From: an uncultured Bacillota bacterium
GTDB taxonomy: Bacteria; Bacillota; Dehalobacteriia; UBA4068
Length of the DNA: 28,563 nucleotides
Reading direction: 5' to 3'
Assembly (NCBI GenBank): GCA_934271085.1
Contig: CAKQQU010000017.1
Location: 1 to 28,563 of the forward strand
The translations under genes and the position numbers were made by a program. The notes beneath the pieces are model-generated. The model did no database searches. It saw nothing but the letters and a program-made list of their open reading frames with translations, and was not told the DNA's origin. Positions 14,432 to 23,266 of this stretch are shown in pieces; position 1 is the stretch's first letter; the number at the start of each line of letters is the position of its first letter.

Positions 14432-14836
14432 ATGATAAAAATATTGAAAATTTGCGGAACTTTTTTTGCCGTTTTATGCGGGGGCATTTTTGCCATTGTG
14501 GGTTTGGCCGGCAATATCCGGGTTGATATGGATCTGGAATGGCTAACAGATATTTGGCTGGTCATTACGGCGGCCGCCAGCGGTTTTATGACCGGCAAAC
14601 AATATCCTTCCCGGTTCCCGTTGGCAGGATCTATCCTGGGTATGCTTTTGGCTATTGTGGCCAACTGCTGCTTTATGCTGCTTTTCCCCGGCCTTATGGC
14701 CTGGCCTCTGGCTTTGTTCCTGGCCGGCGCCGCCTTGCTTATATGTATTTTTTCCGCTTTTACAGGCGCCGTAGCGGTCAGGGTGGGGGAGATACGCCGG
14801 CGCAGGATGGCAGAAGAAGCCCAACAGCCGGGATGA
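14432..14836 (+). CDS. Small four-helix membrane protein, possibly TIGR04086/YrzE-like
   Basis: 134 aa with four hydrophobic segments (about residues 7-27, 42-58, 68-88 and 91-113) and a basic/acidic C-terminal tail (VGEIRRRRMAEEAQQPG). Size and layout resemble the TIGR04086 family of small Firmicute membrane proteins, but this is only a resemblance. The open frame begins at 14303; the start is placed at 14432 because GGTGA lies five bases upstream and the earlier stretch does not look coded. It stands just before valS, which has its own promoter. Function unknown. Confidence 0.7.
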   Translation: MIKILKICGTFFAVLCGGIFAIVGLAGNIRVDMDLEWLTDIWLVITAAASGFMTGKQYPSRFPLAGSILGMLLAIVANCCFMLLFPGLMAWPLALFLAGAALLICIFSAFTGAVAVRVGEIRRRRMAEEAQQPG

Positions 14837-14849
14837 ATCCAATAAAAAC

Positions 14850-14878
14850 TTGATACTGGCTTTAATAGATGTTATTAT
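14850..14878 (+). promoter_or_regulatory. Sigma-A promoter of valS
   Basis: TTGATA (14850-14855), a 17-nt spacer and TATTAT (14873-14878), followed by a leader of only about 40 nt. There is no room for a T-box, so valS is not controlled by uncharged tRNA-Val reading here, unlike in many Firmicutes. Confidence 0.65.
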
Positions 14879-14926
14879 ATAATTTAGTATAATTGAGCTT
14901 TAATAATCGGACAAGGAGAGTTATTT

Positions 14927-17569
14927 ATGGACGAGCAGAGTAAAAGTACCCTTGCTACTACCTATGCACCCCAGGACGTGGAGCAGAAGTGGTATAAGTT
15001 TTGGTTGGAGAACGGGCTCTTCAGCAGCGAAATAAATAAAGATGGCAAGCCCTTTTGCATAGTTATGCCGCCCCCCAATGTTACCGGACAGCTGCATATG
15101 GGACATGCCCTGGATAATACTCTTCAGGATGTGCTGACCCGTTGGCGCAGAATGCAGGGACGCCGCACTCTCTGGCTGCCAGGTACCGACCATGCGGGCA
15201 TTGCTACTCAGGCCAAGGTGGAGGAATCCCTGCGCCAGGAGGGCATCAGCAAATATGACCTGGGAAGGGAAGCTTTCGTTGATAAATGCTGGGAATGGAA
15301 GCATAAATATCATGACCGTATCGCTACCCAGCTGACCATGATGGGCAGCTCCTGCGATTGGGATAAAGAGCGCTTTACCATGGATGAGGGCTGCTCCAAG
15401 GCTGTGCGTGAGACCTTTGTCAACCTTTATAATAAGGGACTTATATATAGAGGCTCTTATATCGTAAACTGGTGCAGTCATTGTCAGACCACCATTTCCG
15501 ATATCGAGGTAGAGCATACCGATCATGAGGGGCATCTGTGGCATCTGCGCTATCCCTATGCCGACGGCTCCGGCTATGTGGTGGTAGCCACTACCCGCCC
15601 GGAGACCATGCTGGGCGATACCGCAGTGGCAGTACATCCCGATGACGAGCGCTATAAGGATAAGGTGGGCAAGATGGTACGCCTGCCTATCGTGGATAAA
15701 GAGATCCCCATTATTGCCGATGAATACTGCGATATGGAGTTTGGTACCGGCGCGGTAAAGATCACCCCAGCTCATGATCCCAATGACTTTGAGATCGGTC
15801 TGCGTCATAATCTGGAACAGATCACCGTTATCGGCAAAGATGGCCGCATGAACGAAAACGCCGGCCGTTTCCAGGGGCAGACTATCGAAGAATGCCGTGA
15901 GAATATCGTGGAAGAATTCCGCCGTCTGGGCCTGCTGGACAAGATAACCGATCTGACCCATGCCGTAGGCGAGTGCTACCGCTGCCATACTGCGGTAGAG
16001 CCTTTGATCTCACCTCAGTGGTTCGTTAAAATGGAACCGCTGGCCAAGCCGGCAATAGAAGCTGTTATGTCCGGTAAGACCAGCTTTATTCCTTCCCGTT
16101 TTACCAATATCTATACCCACTGGATGGAAAATATCCGGGACTGGTGCATTTCCCGTCAGTTGTGGTGGGGACATCGTATACCGGTATGGTATTGCCAGGA
16201 CTGCAACGAGGTCATCTGTCAGAAGGAGGACCCCACAGTCTGCCCCAAATGCGGCAGCACACATTTGCAGCAGGATCCGGATGTTCTTGATACCTGGTTC
16301 AGTTCTGCCCTGTGGCCTTTTTCCACTTTGGGCTGGCCGGAAAATACCCAGCTGCTGAAAGATTTTTATCCTACCAGCGTTCTGGTGACCGGTTATGATA
16401 TCATCTTCTTCTGGGTATCCAGAATGATCTTCTCCGGCATGGAGCATATGGGCGAACATCCCTTTGACTATGTGTTTATCCACGGTATCGTCCGGGATGA
16501 CCAGGGACGCAAGATGAGTAAATCCCTGGGCAACGGTATAGATCCGCTGGAGATAATCGATAAATACGGCGCAGACAGCCTGCGCTATACCCTTATTACC
16601 GGCAACAGCCCTGGTAATGATATGCGCTTTAAATGGGAGCGTCTGGACGGCGGCCGCAACTTTATTAACAAGATCTGGAACGCCGCCCGCTTTACCCTGA
16701 TGAATCTGACTGACTATCAGCCCGGCCGGTATCCTCTGGAGCTGACCTTGGCTGATAAATGGATACTTTCCCGGGTCAAGGCTGTAGCCAAGCTGGCTGA
16801 TGAGAACCTGGAAAAATTTGAGCTGGGCGAGGCGCTGCGGGCGATATATGATTTTGCCTGGGACGAGTTCTGCGACTGGTATGTGGAACTGGCCAAGCTG
16901 CGCCTTTATAAAGGTTCTGCTGTGGAGAAGCATACTGCTCAGACAGTTCTTTCCGATGTTTTGCGCACTGTTTTGGAGCTGCTCCACCCCTTTATCCCCT
17001 TTGTCACCGAGGAATTATGGCAGCAGCTTCCCCATGAGGGGATCAGCATTATGCTGGCCAAATACCCCAACGGCAAAGACGGTGAGAGCTATCCTGAAGA
17101 AGAAGCTCAGATGAATATGGTTATGGATATTATCCGCACTATCCGTAATATCCGGGCTGAAATGAAGGTTCCCATGGGCAAAAAGGCCGAGGTCATCATC
17201 GCCGCTGACCAGCAGCAGACTGCCCTTATCAAAGAAGCGGAAAGTTATATCCTGGCTTTGGCCCAGGCTTCCGCCATCACTTTCTCCGACAAGGGATTTA
17301 CCCCGGATAAGGCTGCCAAAGGCCATGTAATGGGTGCAGATATCTTCCTGCCTCTGGCCGGGCTGATAGATCTGGATACGGAGATAGCCCGCATTAAAAA
17401 GGAGATAGCCGCTACCGAAGGCGAACTGAAACGGCTGGCCGGTAAGTTGGGTAATGAGAATTTTATTGCCAAAGCTCCGGCTGAAGTAGTGGAAAAAGAA
17501 AAAGCAAAGCAGGGTGTTTACGAGGAAAAACTGGAATCCCTGAAACAGCATCTGGCATTGCTCAGCTAG
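14927..17569 (+). CDS. valS: Valine--tRNA ligase
   Basis: 880 aa, full length for the bacterial enzyme. It attaches valine to tRNA-Val in the cytoplasm, using ATP. The class I signature HMGH is at residues 57-60 (in PPPNVTGQLHMGH) and KMSKS at 529-533. The editing (CP1) domain lies between, followed by the zinc-binding insert with CPKC and CxxC motifs, the anticodon domain, and the ValRS-specific C-terminal coiled coil (about 815-880). AAGGAGAG lies before the ATG. A terminator follows at about 17587, so folC may be only partly co-transcribed. Confidence 0.98.
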   Translation: MDEQSKSTLATTYAPQDVEQKWYKFWLENGLFSSEINKDGKPFCIVMPPPNVTGQLHMGHALDNTLQDVLTRWRRMQGRRTLWLPGTDHAGIATQAKVEESLRQEGISKYDLGREAFVDKCWEWKHKYHDRIATQLTMMGSSCDWDKERFTMDEGCSKAVRETFVNLYNKGLIYRGSYIVNWCSHCQTTISDIEVEHTDHEGHLWHLRYPYADGSGYVVVATTRPETMLGDTAVAVHPDDERYKDKVGKMVRLPIVDKEIPIIADEYCDMEFGTGAVKITPAHDPNDFEIGLRHNLEQITVIGKDGRMNENAGRFQGQTIEECRENIVEEFRRLGLLDKITDLTHAVGECYRCHTAVEPLISPQWFVKMEPLAKPAIEAVMSGKTSFIPSRFTNIYTHWMENIRDWCISRQLWWGHRIPVWYCQDCNEVICQKEDPTVCPKCGSTHLQQDPDVLDTWFSSALWPFSTLGWPENTQLLKDFYPTSVLVTGYDIIFFWVSRMIFSGMEHMGEHPFDYVFIHGIVRDDQGRKMSKSLGNGIDPLEIIDKYGADSLRYTLITGNSPGNDMRFKWERLDGGRNFINKIWNAARFTLMNLTDYQPGRYPLELTLADKWILSRVKAVAKLADENLEKFELGEALRAIYDFAWDEFCDWYVELAKLRLYKGSAVEKHTAQTVLSDVLRTVLELLHPFIPFVTEELWQQLPHEGISIMLAKYPNGKDGESYPEEEAQMNMVMDIIRTIRNIRAEMKVPMGKKAEVIIAADQQQTALIKEAESYILALAQASAITFSDKGFTPDKAAKGHVMGADIFLPLAGLIDLDTEIARIKKEIAATEGELKRLAGKLGNENFIAKAPAEVVEKEKAKQGVYEEKLESLKQHLALLS

Positions 17570-17586
17570 TAATAATGGGATAAGAA

Positions 17587-17620
17587 AAGCGGGACGGGCT
17601 ACCCGTCCCGCTTCTTTTCT
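17587..17620 (+). terminator. Terminator after valS
   Basis: AAGCGGGACGGG (17587-17598), loop CTA, CCCGTCCCGCTT (17602-17613), then CTTTTCT. It stands between the valS stop and the folC ribosome site (AAGGTGG). Confidence 0.85.
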
Positions 17621-17631
17621 AAGGTGGCAAA

Positions 17632-18930
17632 ATGGATTATCAGGAAGCTTTGACAAAATTGCATAGTCTGATGACTTTTGGTATTCATCCCGGATTAGAG
17701 CGTATCAGGGAGCTGGCCCGGCGGCTGGGCGATCCACAGCTGCGTTTGCCAAAAGTAATCCATGTGGCCGGTACAAATGGCAAGGGATCGGTCTGCGCCA
17801 TGCTGGAGGCGATACTGCAGGCACAGGGTTTCAAAACAGGTCTTTTTACTTCGCCGCATCTTCATAGCCATACCGAGCGCTATCGGGTAAACGGGCAGCC
17901 TATGCCGGAAGCTGATTTTGCCGGGCTTTTTAGCCGGGTATACGCCGCAATAGAGGAGATGACCGCCGCAGGGCTGGCTTCTCCCACCGAATTTGAGACA
18001 GTTACAGCCCTGGCCTTGCTGTGGTTTGCCGAATCCGGGGTAGATGTGGCCATTCTGGAAGCAGGTATGGGCGGCAGGGATGACAGTACCAATATAGTGG
18101 ACGCGCTAATAGCGGTCATTACCAATATCGGCATGGATCATATGGCTTATCTGGGTAATACCATCCCAGATATCGCCGAGAACAAGGCGGATATAATCAA
18201 ACCCGGCGCCACAGCGATCACCGCAGCCGAAGGCGTTGCCCTGGATATTATCCGTGATACTGCCGGCAAAAGAGGGGCTGAATTGCTTGCTTTGGGACAG
18301 CAGATCATCTGTAATCCCCTTAGCCTTGAGGCGGGGAAAAGCTGTTTTGATCTGCATACGGCAAGCGGCGATTACCGTAAGCTGGTCATTCATCTTACCG
18401 GCCAGCATCAGTTGGCCAATGCGGCTTTGGCCGTACAGGGGGCGGAGCTGGCAGGAGCAGGGGAAAATGCTATCCGCAGAGGATTGCAGAAGGCAGTCTG
18501 GCCGGCTCGGCTGGAGATAATCAGCAAAGATCCTTTGATATTACTGGACGGCGCTCATAACTACCAGGGGATGCAAACGCTTTGCGCTGCTCTGGAGCGG
18601 TTCTGGGCAGATAAAAAGATAATTTGTGTTCTGGCCATGCTGGGTGATAAGGAAAAGGAGCAGTGCCTGGATCTGCTGCTGCCTTATACGGATAAGCTGA
18701 TAATTACCCGCTCACCTTATCTTTCCCGCTCCGGTGACTGGCAATCGCTGGCTGATTACGCGGAAAGCAAGGGTGCGGCGGTTTGCCGGGCAGAGCAGGT
18801 CGGCGATGCTCTGAATCTGGCCTTATCCCAGCTGCCGGAAAACGGTTTGCTGCTGGTATGCGGTTCTCTTTATATGGTAGCCGAGGCCAGAACACTTTTA
18901 TTGGGGGAGGAAAATACAGATGATATTTAA
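17632..18930 (+). CDS. folC: Bifunctional folylpolyglutamate synthase / dihydrofolate synthase
   Basis: 432 aa, usual length for FolC. It adds glutamate to folates, and in bacteria also joins dihydropteroate with glutamate. The Mur-ligase ATP loop GTNGKGS is at residues 47-53, the substrate-contact stretch LFTSPHLHSHTERYRVNG at about 70-88, and DGAHN at 306-310 opens the C-terminal domain. AAGGTGG lies close before the ATG. The end overlaps the maf start by 11 nt, so translation is coupled. The gene order valS-folC-maf-min is common in Firmicutes. Confidence 0.95.
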   Translation: MDYQEALTKLHSLMTFGIHPGLERIRELARRLGDPQLRLPKVIHVAGTNGKGSVCAMLEAILQAQGFKTGLFTSPHLHSHTERYRVNGQPMPEADFAGLFSRVYAAIEEMTAAGLASPTEFETVTALALLWFAESGVDVAILEAGMGGRDDSTNIVDALIAVITNIGMDHMAYLGNTIPDIAENKADIIKPGATAITAAEGVALDIIRDTAGKRGAELLALGQQIICNPLSLEAGKSCFDLHTASGDYRKLVIHLTGQHQLANAALAVQGAELAGAGENAIRRGLQKAVWPARLEIISKDPLILLDGAHNYQGMQTLCAALERFWADKKIICVLAMLGDKEKEQCLDLLLPYTDKLIITRSPYLSRSGDWQSLADYAESKGAAVCRAEQVGDALNLALSQLPENGLLLVCGSLYMVAEARTLLLGEENTDDI

Positions 18931-19510
18931 TGGAAGAAAAGTCGTGCTGGCTTCTGCCAGTCCCCGCCGTCTGGCTATTCTGCGGCAGGTAGGGGTAGAG
19001 CCTGAAGTATGCGCTGTGGATATCGAAGAGATAAAAGAGCTGTCCGGCAATATAGATGAGGAGGCTATTACCGTCAGAAACGCGACCATGAAGGCACAGG
19101 CTGCCGCAGAAAAATATGATGATGCCCTGGTTATCGCAGCCGATACCATAGTGGTTCTGGAAGGACAGATCTTTGGTAAACCTGCCGATGAAGCGGAAGC
19201 CAAAGGTATGCTTTCACTGCTTTCCGGCAGAGTACATCAGGTTTATACCGGCATTTGCCTTATAGATACCAGCAGCGGCAGAAGTATCAGCGGCGCAGAT
19301 ATCTGCCAAGTAACTTTCAGCCGCTTGAGCAATCAAATCATTGATGAATATGTGGCTGACGGGGAACCCATGGATAAGGCGGGCGCCTACGCCATTCAGG
19401 GCAAAGGAGCGCTGCTGGTGGATAAGATCGACGGCGATTATTATACTGTGATGGGGCTTTCCCTTACTCTCCTGAGGCAGCTGGCAGGAGTCCTGGCCAT
19501 GATGGGGTAG
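18920..19510 (+). CDS. maf: Maf family nucleoside triphosphate pyrophosphatase
   Basis: 196 aa. It hydrolyses non-canonical or canonical nucleotides (dTTP, UTP and modified forms in studied members) and is linked to septum formation and DNA damage responses. The family signature LASASPRR is at residues 10-17, the catalytic AADT (Asp75) at 73-76 and the KPADEAEA stretch follows. GGGAGGAAA precedes the ATG inside the end of folC. It is followed, 94 nt later, by the minC-like gene. Confidence 0.95.
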   Translation: MIFNGRKVVLASASPRRLAILRQVGVEPEVCAVDIEEIKELSGNIDEEAITVRNATMKAQAAAEKYDDALVIAADTIVVLEGQIFGKPADEAEAKGMLSLLSGRVHQVYTGICLIDTSSGRSISGADICQVTFSRLSNQIIDEYVADGEPMDKAGAYAIQGKGALLVDKIDGDYYTVMGLSLTLLRQLAGVLAMMG

Positions 19511-19604
19511 CTTTTATTTTCCGCTTTCGGCCGGCAGGAAATAGCTTTTTAAGAGCGAAAAGAAATATGATAATTTATGTTTTTGTATTATGAGGTGATT
19601 TTTA

Positions 19605-19976
19605 ATGCGCAATTCCTGGCCGGCATCCATCAGTGATAAGCCTACCATGCTTTATGAAAAAAGCCTGCGTTCCGGGCAGAATATTGATTTTGACGGCAAT
19701 GTGGTCATTCTTGGCGATGTTAATCCCGGCGCAGAAGTAGTGGCTACCGGGCATATCTTGGTTATGGGTTCCCTGCGGGGGCTGGTACATGCCGGTGCGG
19801 CAGGGGAGGAGGGAGCTACCGTAACAGCTCTCCATTTTGCCCCTACTCAGTTGCGTATAGCTTCTCATATTACCCGTCCTCCGGAAGACGGGGCGCCGGT
19901 GGATGATAAGCCTGCGGAAACTGCCAGGATCAAGGATGATGAAGTTGTGATAGAAAAGTATCAGGCTCCCAGATAA
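19605..19976 (+). CDS. minC: MinC-like protein, C-terminal domain only
   Basis: 123 aa, about half the length of usual MinC (about 220-230). It holds only the right-handed beta-helix C-terminal domain (about residues 16-95: LRSGQNIDFDGNVVILGDVN, then GAEVVATGHI, LRGLVHAGA), which in MinC dimerises and binds MinD. The N-terminal domain that inhibits FtsZ is absent. AGGTGAT lies before the ATG, so this start is real. The 94 nt back to maf cannot hold the missing domain in any frame. It sits directly before minD, so it clearly belongs to the Min locus. Whether it still blocks division is doubtful. Confidence 0.88.
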   Translation: MRNSWPASISDKPTMLYEKSLRSGQNIDFDGNVVILGDVNPGAEVVATGHILVMGSLRGLVHAGAAGEEGATVTALHFAPTQLRIASHITRPPEDGAPVDDKPAETARIKDDEVVIEKYQAPR

Positions 19977-20008
19977 ATACTGGCTGACTGATTGTAAAGG
20001 AGGAAATT

Positions 20009-20800
20009 ATGGGAAGAGTTATCGTGGTTACATCCGGTAAGGGAGGCGTTGGTAAAACTACTACTACCGCCAATGTGGGTACCGGTCTGGCTATGATGGG
20101 CAGAAAAGTCGTATTGGTAGATACAGATATCGGTCTGCGTAATCTGGACGTGGTCATGGGTCTGGAAAACCGTATAGTTTATGATATAGTTGACGCCGTC
20201 AGGGGCAACTGCCGCCTGAAACAGGCGCTTATTAAAGATAAACGTCTGGAGAATCTTTATCTGCTGCCGGCCGCTCAGACCAAGGATAAAACTGCCGTCA
20301 CCACGGATCAGATGGTGGAACTGTGCGAAAAGCTTAAAGAGGAGTTCGATTATGTGGTGATCGATTGCCCTGCCGGTATCGAACATGGCTTTAAAAACGC
20401 TATTGCCGGCGCAGAGCAGGCCATAGTAGTCACTACCCCCGAAGTATCCGCCGTACGTGATGCCGACCGTATCATAGGCCTGCTGGAGGCAGCGGGAATA
20501 ACCGAGCCCAGCCTGCTGATAAACCGTATCCGCACCAATATGGTGAAAAGCGGGGATATGATGGATGTTAATGATATCCTGGAAATACTGGCTGTAAACC
20601 TTTTGGGGATCATTCCTGACGACGATCAGATAGTTATTTCCACCAACCGCGGCGAACCCACTGTACTGGATGATAATTCCCGTCCCGGACAGGCTTTCCG
20701 CAATATTGCCCGTCGTATTGAAGGCGAGGACGTGCCGCTGATGAGCCTTGAAGAAAAGCAGGGCTTTTTCGGTCGTCTCAAGCATATGTTCAAATCCTAG
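20009..20800 (+). CDS. minD: Septum site-determining ATPase MinD
   Basis: 263 aa, full length. The deviant Walker A motif KGGVGKTTT is at residues 11-19 (signature Lys11 and Lys16), with DTDIGLRNLD as switch I, VVIDCPAG as switch II, and a C-terminal amphipathic membrane-targeting helix (GFFGRLKHMFKS, 252-263). It binds the membrane in the ATP form, recruits MinC, and is released by MinE. AGGAGG precedes the ATG. The gene is 32 nt after the short minC and 15 nt before minE. Confidence 0.97.
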   Translation: MGRVIVVTSGKGGVGKTTTTANVGTGLAMMGRKVVLVDTDIGLRNLDVVMGLENRIVYDIVDAVRGNCRLKQALIKDKRLENLYLLPAAQTKDKTAVTTDQMVELCEKLKEEFDYVVIDCPAGIEHGFKNAIAGAEQAIVVTTPEVSAVRDADRIIGLLEAAGITEPSLLINRIRTNMVKSGDMMDVNDILEILAVNLLGIIPDDDQIVISTNRGEPTVLDDNSRPGQAFRNIARRIEGEDVPLMSLEEKQGFFGRLKHMFKS

Positions 20801-20815
20801 TAAGGAGGGATGATC

Positions 20816-21136
20816 ATGGGAATCGTTTCTTTATTAGGTAAATTTTTCGGCCGCGATACCGAATCCGATGCTTCCAAATCTGTAGCCAAGCAGAGATTGC
20901 GCTTGGTTCTGGTGCATGACCGGCTGGATGTATCCGAGACTATTATGAACAGTCTGCGGGAAGATCTGATCGCCACTATCGGCAAATATATGGAGATCGA
21001 CCGGGATACCCTGGAAGTATCCCTTTCCCGGGAGGATGACGGTGTTGCTTTGGTTGCCAATATTCCCGTACTCAATGTTAAACGGCAGCCGGATGCCATA
21101 AAGTCTGTTATTAATCCCAAGGCGGAATCCCATTAG
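20816..21136 (+). CDS. minE: Cell division topological specificity factor MinE
   Basis: 106 aa. The N-terminal amphipathic membrane helix (MGIVSLLGKFFGR) is followed by the anti-MinCD helix (around QRLRLVLVHDR, residues 25-37) and the beta/alpha topological specificity domain. It stimulates MinD ATP hydrolysis and sets the site of division. Two ATGs are close; 20816 is chosen because AGGAGG is seven bases away, against one base for ATG 20810. The pole-to-pole Min system therefore seems present, except that MinC is short. Confidence 0.95.
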   Translation: MGIVSLLGKFFGRDTESDASKSVAKQRLRLVLVHDRLDVSETIMNSLREDLIATIGKYMEIDRDTLEVSLSREDDGVALVANIPVLNVKRQPDAIKSVINPKAESH

Positions 21137-21221
21137 ACGTTTTTTGTTGGGCAGACCGGCGCTGTCTTATTAAAATGGCTAACCGGTAAACAACGCAATA
21201 AGCTGTGTTTTCAGCATTATC

Positions 21222-21249
21222 AAGAGCAGGACATATCCTGCTCTTTTTA
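21222..21249 (+). terminator. Terminator after minE
   Basis: AAGAGCAGGA (21222-21231), loop CATA, TCCTGCTCTT (21236-21245), then TTTAT. It ends the folC-maf-minCDE transcript. Confidence 0.85.
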
Positions 21250-21269
21250 TGTATGGGCGGGTTTGATTA

Positions 21270-21297
21270 TTGCTTTTGATTGTTATTGTGTTATAAT
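21270..21297 (+). promoter_or_regulatory. Promoter of the 2-TM protein gene
   Basis: TTGCTT (21270-21275), a 16-nt spacer and a consensus TATAAT (21292-21297). Downstream, before the ribosome site, lies the palindrome GTCAAAATTGAC (21326-21337), a possible operator. Confidence 0.6.
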
Positions 21298-21365
21298 AAT
21301 ATCATGCGAGATATAAGCTAATTTTGTCAAAATTGACGATTATTTGTGTAAGGAGGAAGCGTATC

Positions 21366-21671
21366 ATGCGTAAGGCCGGGGGGGATCATGGTTTTTTCCT
21401 TTGCTTTTTGCTTAATTTTATTTTGCATTGGGAATGGGCGCTTCTTCTGGCTGTTGTAGTGGTGCTGCATTTTTGGTTGCATCTGCCGGCCTTTATCATC
21501 TGGATAGTGCTTGGTTTGTGGCTGCTCTTCACTCTGGTCATGACCATACTGGTAAGTTGGGGCAGTTCCTGCGGTTCTGAACCCACGCCCGAGCAGAAAA
21601 ACCGCAACCCTTATTCTGTAAAATCCAGGCCTTACGAAACCGGCAATGATAATAATGACGGCGGGCAATAA
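21366..21671 (+). CDS. Small membrane protein with two hydrophobic segments
   Basis: 101 aa. Two hydrophobic stretches (about residues 9-33 and 40-65, rich in Leu, Val, Trp, with several His) are followed by a polar tail (CGSEPTPEQKNRNPYSVK...) that is probably cytoplasmic or external and disordered. The frame opens at 21324, but AAGGAGG lies nine bases before ATG 21366. It stands 101 nt ahead of the YdjI-like gene and may share its operon. The family is not recognised. Confidence 0.7.
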   Translation: MRKAGGDHGFFLCFLLNFILHWEWALLLAVVVVLHFWLHLPAFIIWIVLGLWLLFTLVMTILVSWGSSCGSEPTPEQKNRNPYSVKSRPYETGNDNNDGGQ

Positions 21672-21772
21672 AAGCACAGCGTTATGTTCTGCCAGATGCC
21701 GGCAGATATATAATATATTTGATTAGGCAGTTTGCTTATTAGATCAGCTGTAAATGAAAGGAGTTAGAATTT

Positions 21773-23161
21773 ATGGGTCTTATCAAAGCTGCGCTAGGCG
21801 CAGCAGGCGGCGTTTTGGCCGATCAGTGGAAAGAATATTTTTATTGCGATTCTCTTGATGCGGATATTCTGGCGGTAAAGGGGCAAAAGCGTACCGGCGG
21901 ACGTTCGTCAAATACCAAAGGCAGTGACAATATTATCAGTAACGGTTCTGTTATCGCCGTTGCCGACGGACAGTGCATGATAATAGTTGAGCAGGGCAAG
22001 GTAGTGGAAGTTGCCGCAGAGCCCGGCGAATTCGTTTTTGATTCTTCCACAGAGCCTTCTATTTTTGCCGGAAAACTGGGCGACAGCATCAAGGAAAGTT
22101 TTAAGACTGTTGGCAAACGTTTTACTTTTGGTGGCGAACCTCCTAAGGATCAGCGCGTTTACTACTTTAATACCAAAGAATTGGTGGGCAACAAATACGG
22201 TACCCCCAGCCCTGTTCCTTTCCGGGTCGTTGATAATAATGTGGGTCTGGATATGGATATAGCTATCCGTTGCTTTGGTGAATACAGCTATCATATTTGC
22301 GATCCGCTGCTGTTTTATACCAATATCTGCGGCAATGTGGAAGAGGCTTACAGCCGGGATAATATTGACGGGCAGCTGAAAACCGAACTGATGACCGCTC
22401 TGCAGCCTGCATTTGCCAAAATATCAGCGATGGGTATACGTTACAGCGCCCTGCCAGGACATACCATGGAGCTGGCGGACGCGCTTAACGAAGTTTTAAG
22501 TGCCAAGTGGCGTGAACTGCGCGGTCTGGAAATAGTCAGCTTCGGTGTATCCAGCGTCAAAGCGTCCGAAGAAGACGAGCAGATGATAAAGGAACTGCAG
22601 CGTAATGCCGCTTTCCGTAATCCCAATATGGCAGCAGCCCATCTGGTAGGGGCTCAGGCCGCCGCTATGCAGGCAGCCGCTGCCAATGAGGGCGGTACCG
22701 GTGCTATGGGCGCTTTTTTCGGTATGGGTATGGCCAATAATGCCGGTGGCATGAATGCCCAGCAGCTTTTCAATATGAATAATGGTTCCGCTCCTGCCGG
22801 CAATCAGTATCAGAGCGCTCCCAACGGCGGTTTCGGTGCTGCTCCCGGCGCACCCGGCGCTGCTCCTGCAGCCACTCCTGCCGCCGGTTGGGTCTGCCCC
22901 GGCTGCGGTAAGGCTGATAATACCGGCAAGTTTTGCGCTGATTGCGGCGCTGCCCGCCCTGTAGAGACCGAGGGATGGAAATGTGCCTGCGGTGCTGTGA
23001 ATAAGGGTAAATTCTGCCCGGAATGCGGCGCTGCCAAACCTGCTGGGGTCCCTCAGTTTAAATGCGATAAATGCGGTTGGGAGCCTGAAGATCCCACCCA
23101 TCCTCCCAAGTTTTGCCCGGAATGCGGCGATCCTTTTGATGGTGGAGATATTGTTAAATAA
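21773..23161 (+). CDS. SPFH-domain protein with three zinc ribbons (YdjI-like)
   Basis: 462 aa. An SPFH/virion-core-like domain (about 35-285) is followed by an Ala/Gly/Met/Asn-rich linker (about 290-375) and three CxxC zinc-ribbon pairs (CPGCG/CADCG, CACG/CPECG, CDKCG/CPECG). This is the architecture of Bacillus YdjI, an SPFH protein encoded with PspA (YdjF), YdjG and YdjH in a membrane-stress module. No signal peptide; the SPFH part would attach to the inner face of the membrane or to a partner. AAGGAG precedes the ATG. The next two genes are the YdjG- and YdjH-type partners. No pspA-like gene is present in this window. Confidence 0.88.
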   Translation: MGLIKAALGAAGGVLADQWKEYFYCDSLDADILAVKGQKRTGGRSSNTKGSDNIISNGSVIAVADGQCMIIVEQGKVVEVAAEPGEFVFDSSTEPSIFAGKLGDSIKESFKTVGKRFTFGGEPPKDQRVYYFNTKELVGNKYGTPSPVPFRVVDNNVGLDMDIAIRCFGEYSYHICDPLLFYTNICGNVEEAYSRDNIDGQLKTELMTALQPAFAKISAMGIRYSALPGHTMELADALNEVLSAKWRELRGLEIVSFGVSSVKASEEDEQMIKELQRNAAFRNPNMAAAHLVGAQAAAMQAAAANEGGTGAMGAFFGMGMANNAGGMNAQQLFNMNNGSAPAGNQYQSAPNGGFGAAPGAPGAAPAATPAAGWVCPGCGKADNTGKFCADCGAARPVETEGWKCACGAVNKGKFCPECGAAKPAGVPQFKCDKCGWEPEDPTHPPKFCPECGDPFDGGDIVK

Positions 23162-23182
23162 ATATGCATTTACCAATAGTGA

Positions 23183-23215
23183 AAAGGGGAGGCTGGCCAA
23201 TGCAGCCGCCCCTTT
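23183..23215 (+). other. Intercistronic hairpin between the YdjI- and YdjG-like genes
   Basis: AAAGGGG (23183-23189), GGCTG (23191-23195), loop, CAGCC (23203-23207), CCCCTTT (23209-23215). The T-rich stretch begins only about ten bases later (TATTTTTCTTTTTT), so it may be a partial terminator or an RNA-processing or stability site that sets the ratio of the two proteins. Confidence 0.6.
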
Positions 23216-23266
23216 CATAGGTATTTTTCTTTTTTAACCTATTCTGGGATAAGAAGGGAGAGAAAG

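Noticed and set aside
14837..14926. T-box leader before valS
   Set aside because: The gap is only 90 nt, with a promoter inside it and no T-box sequence.
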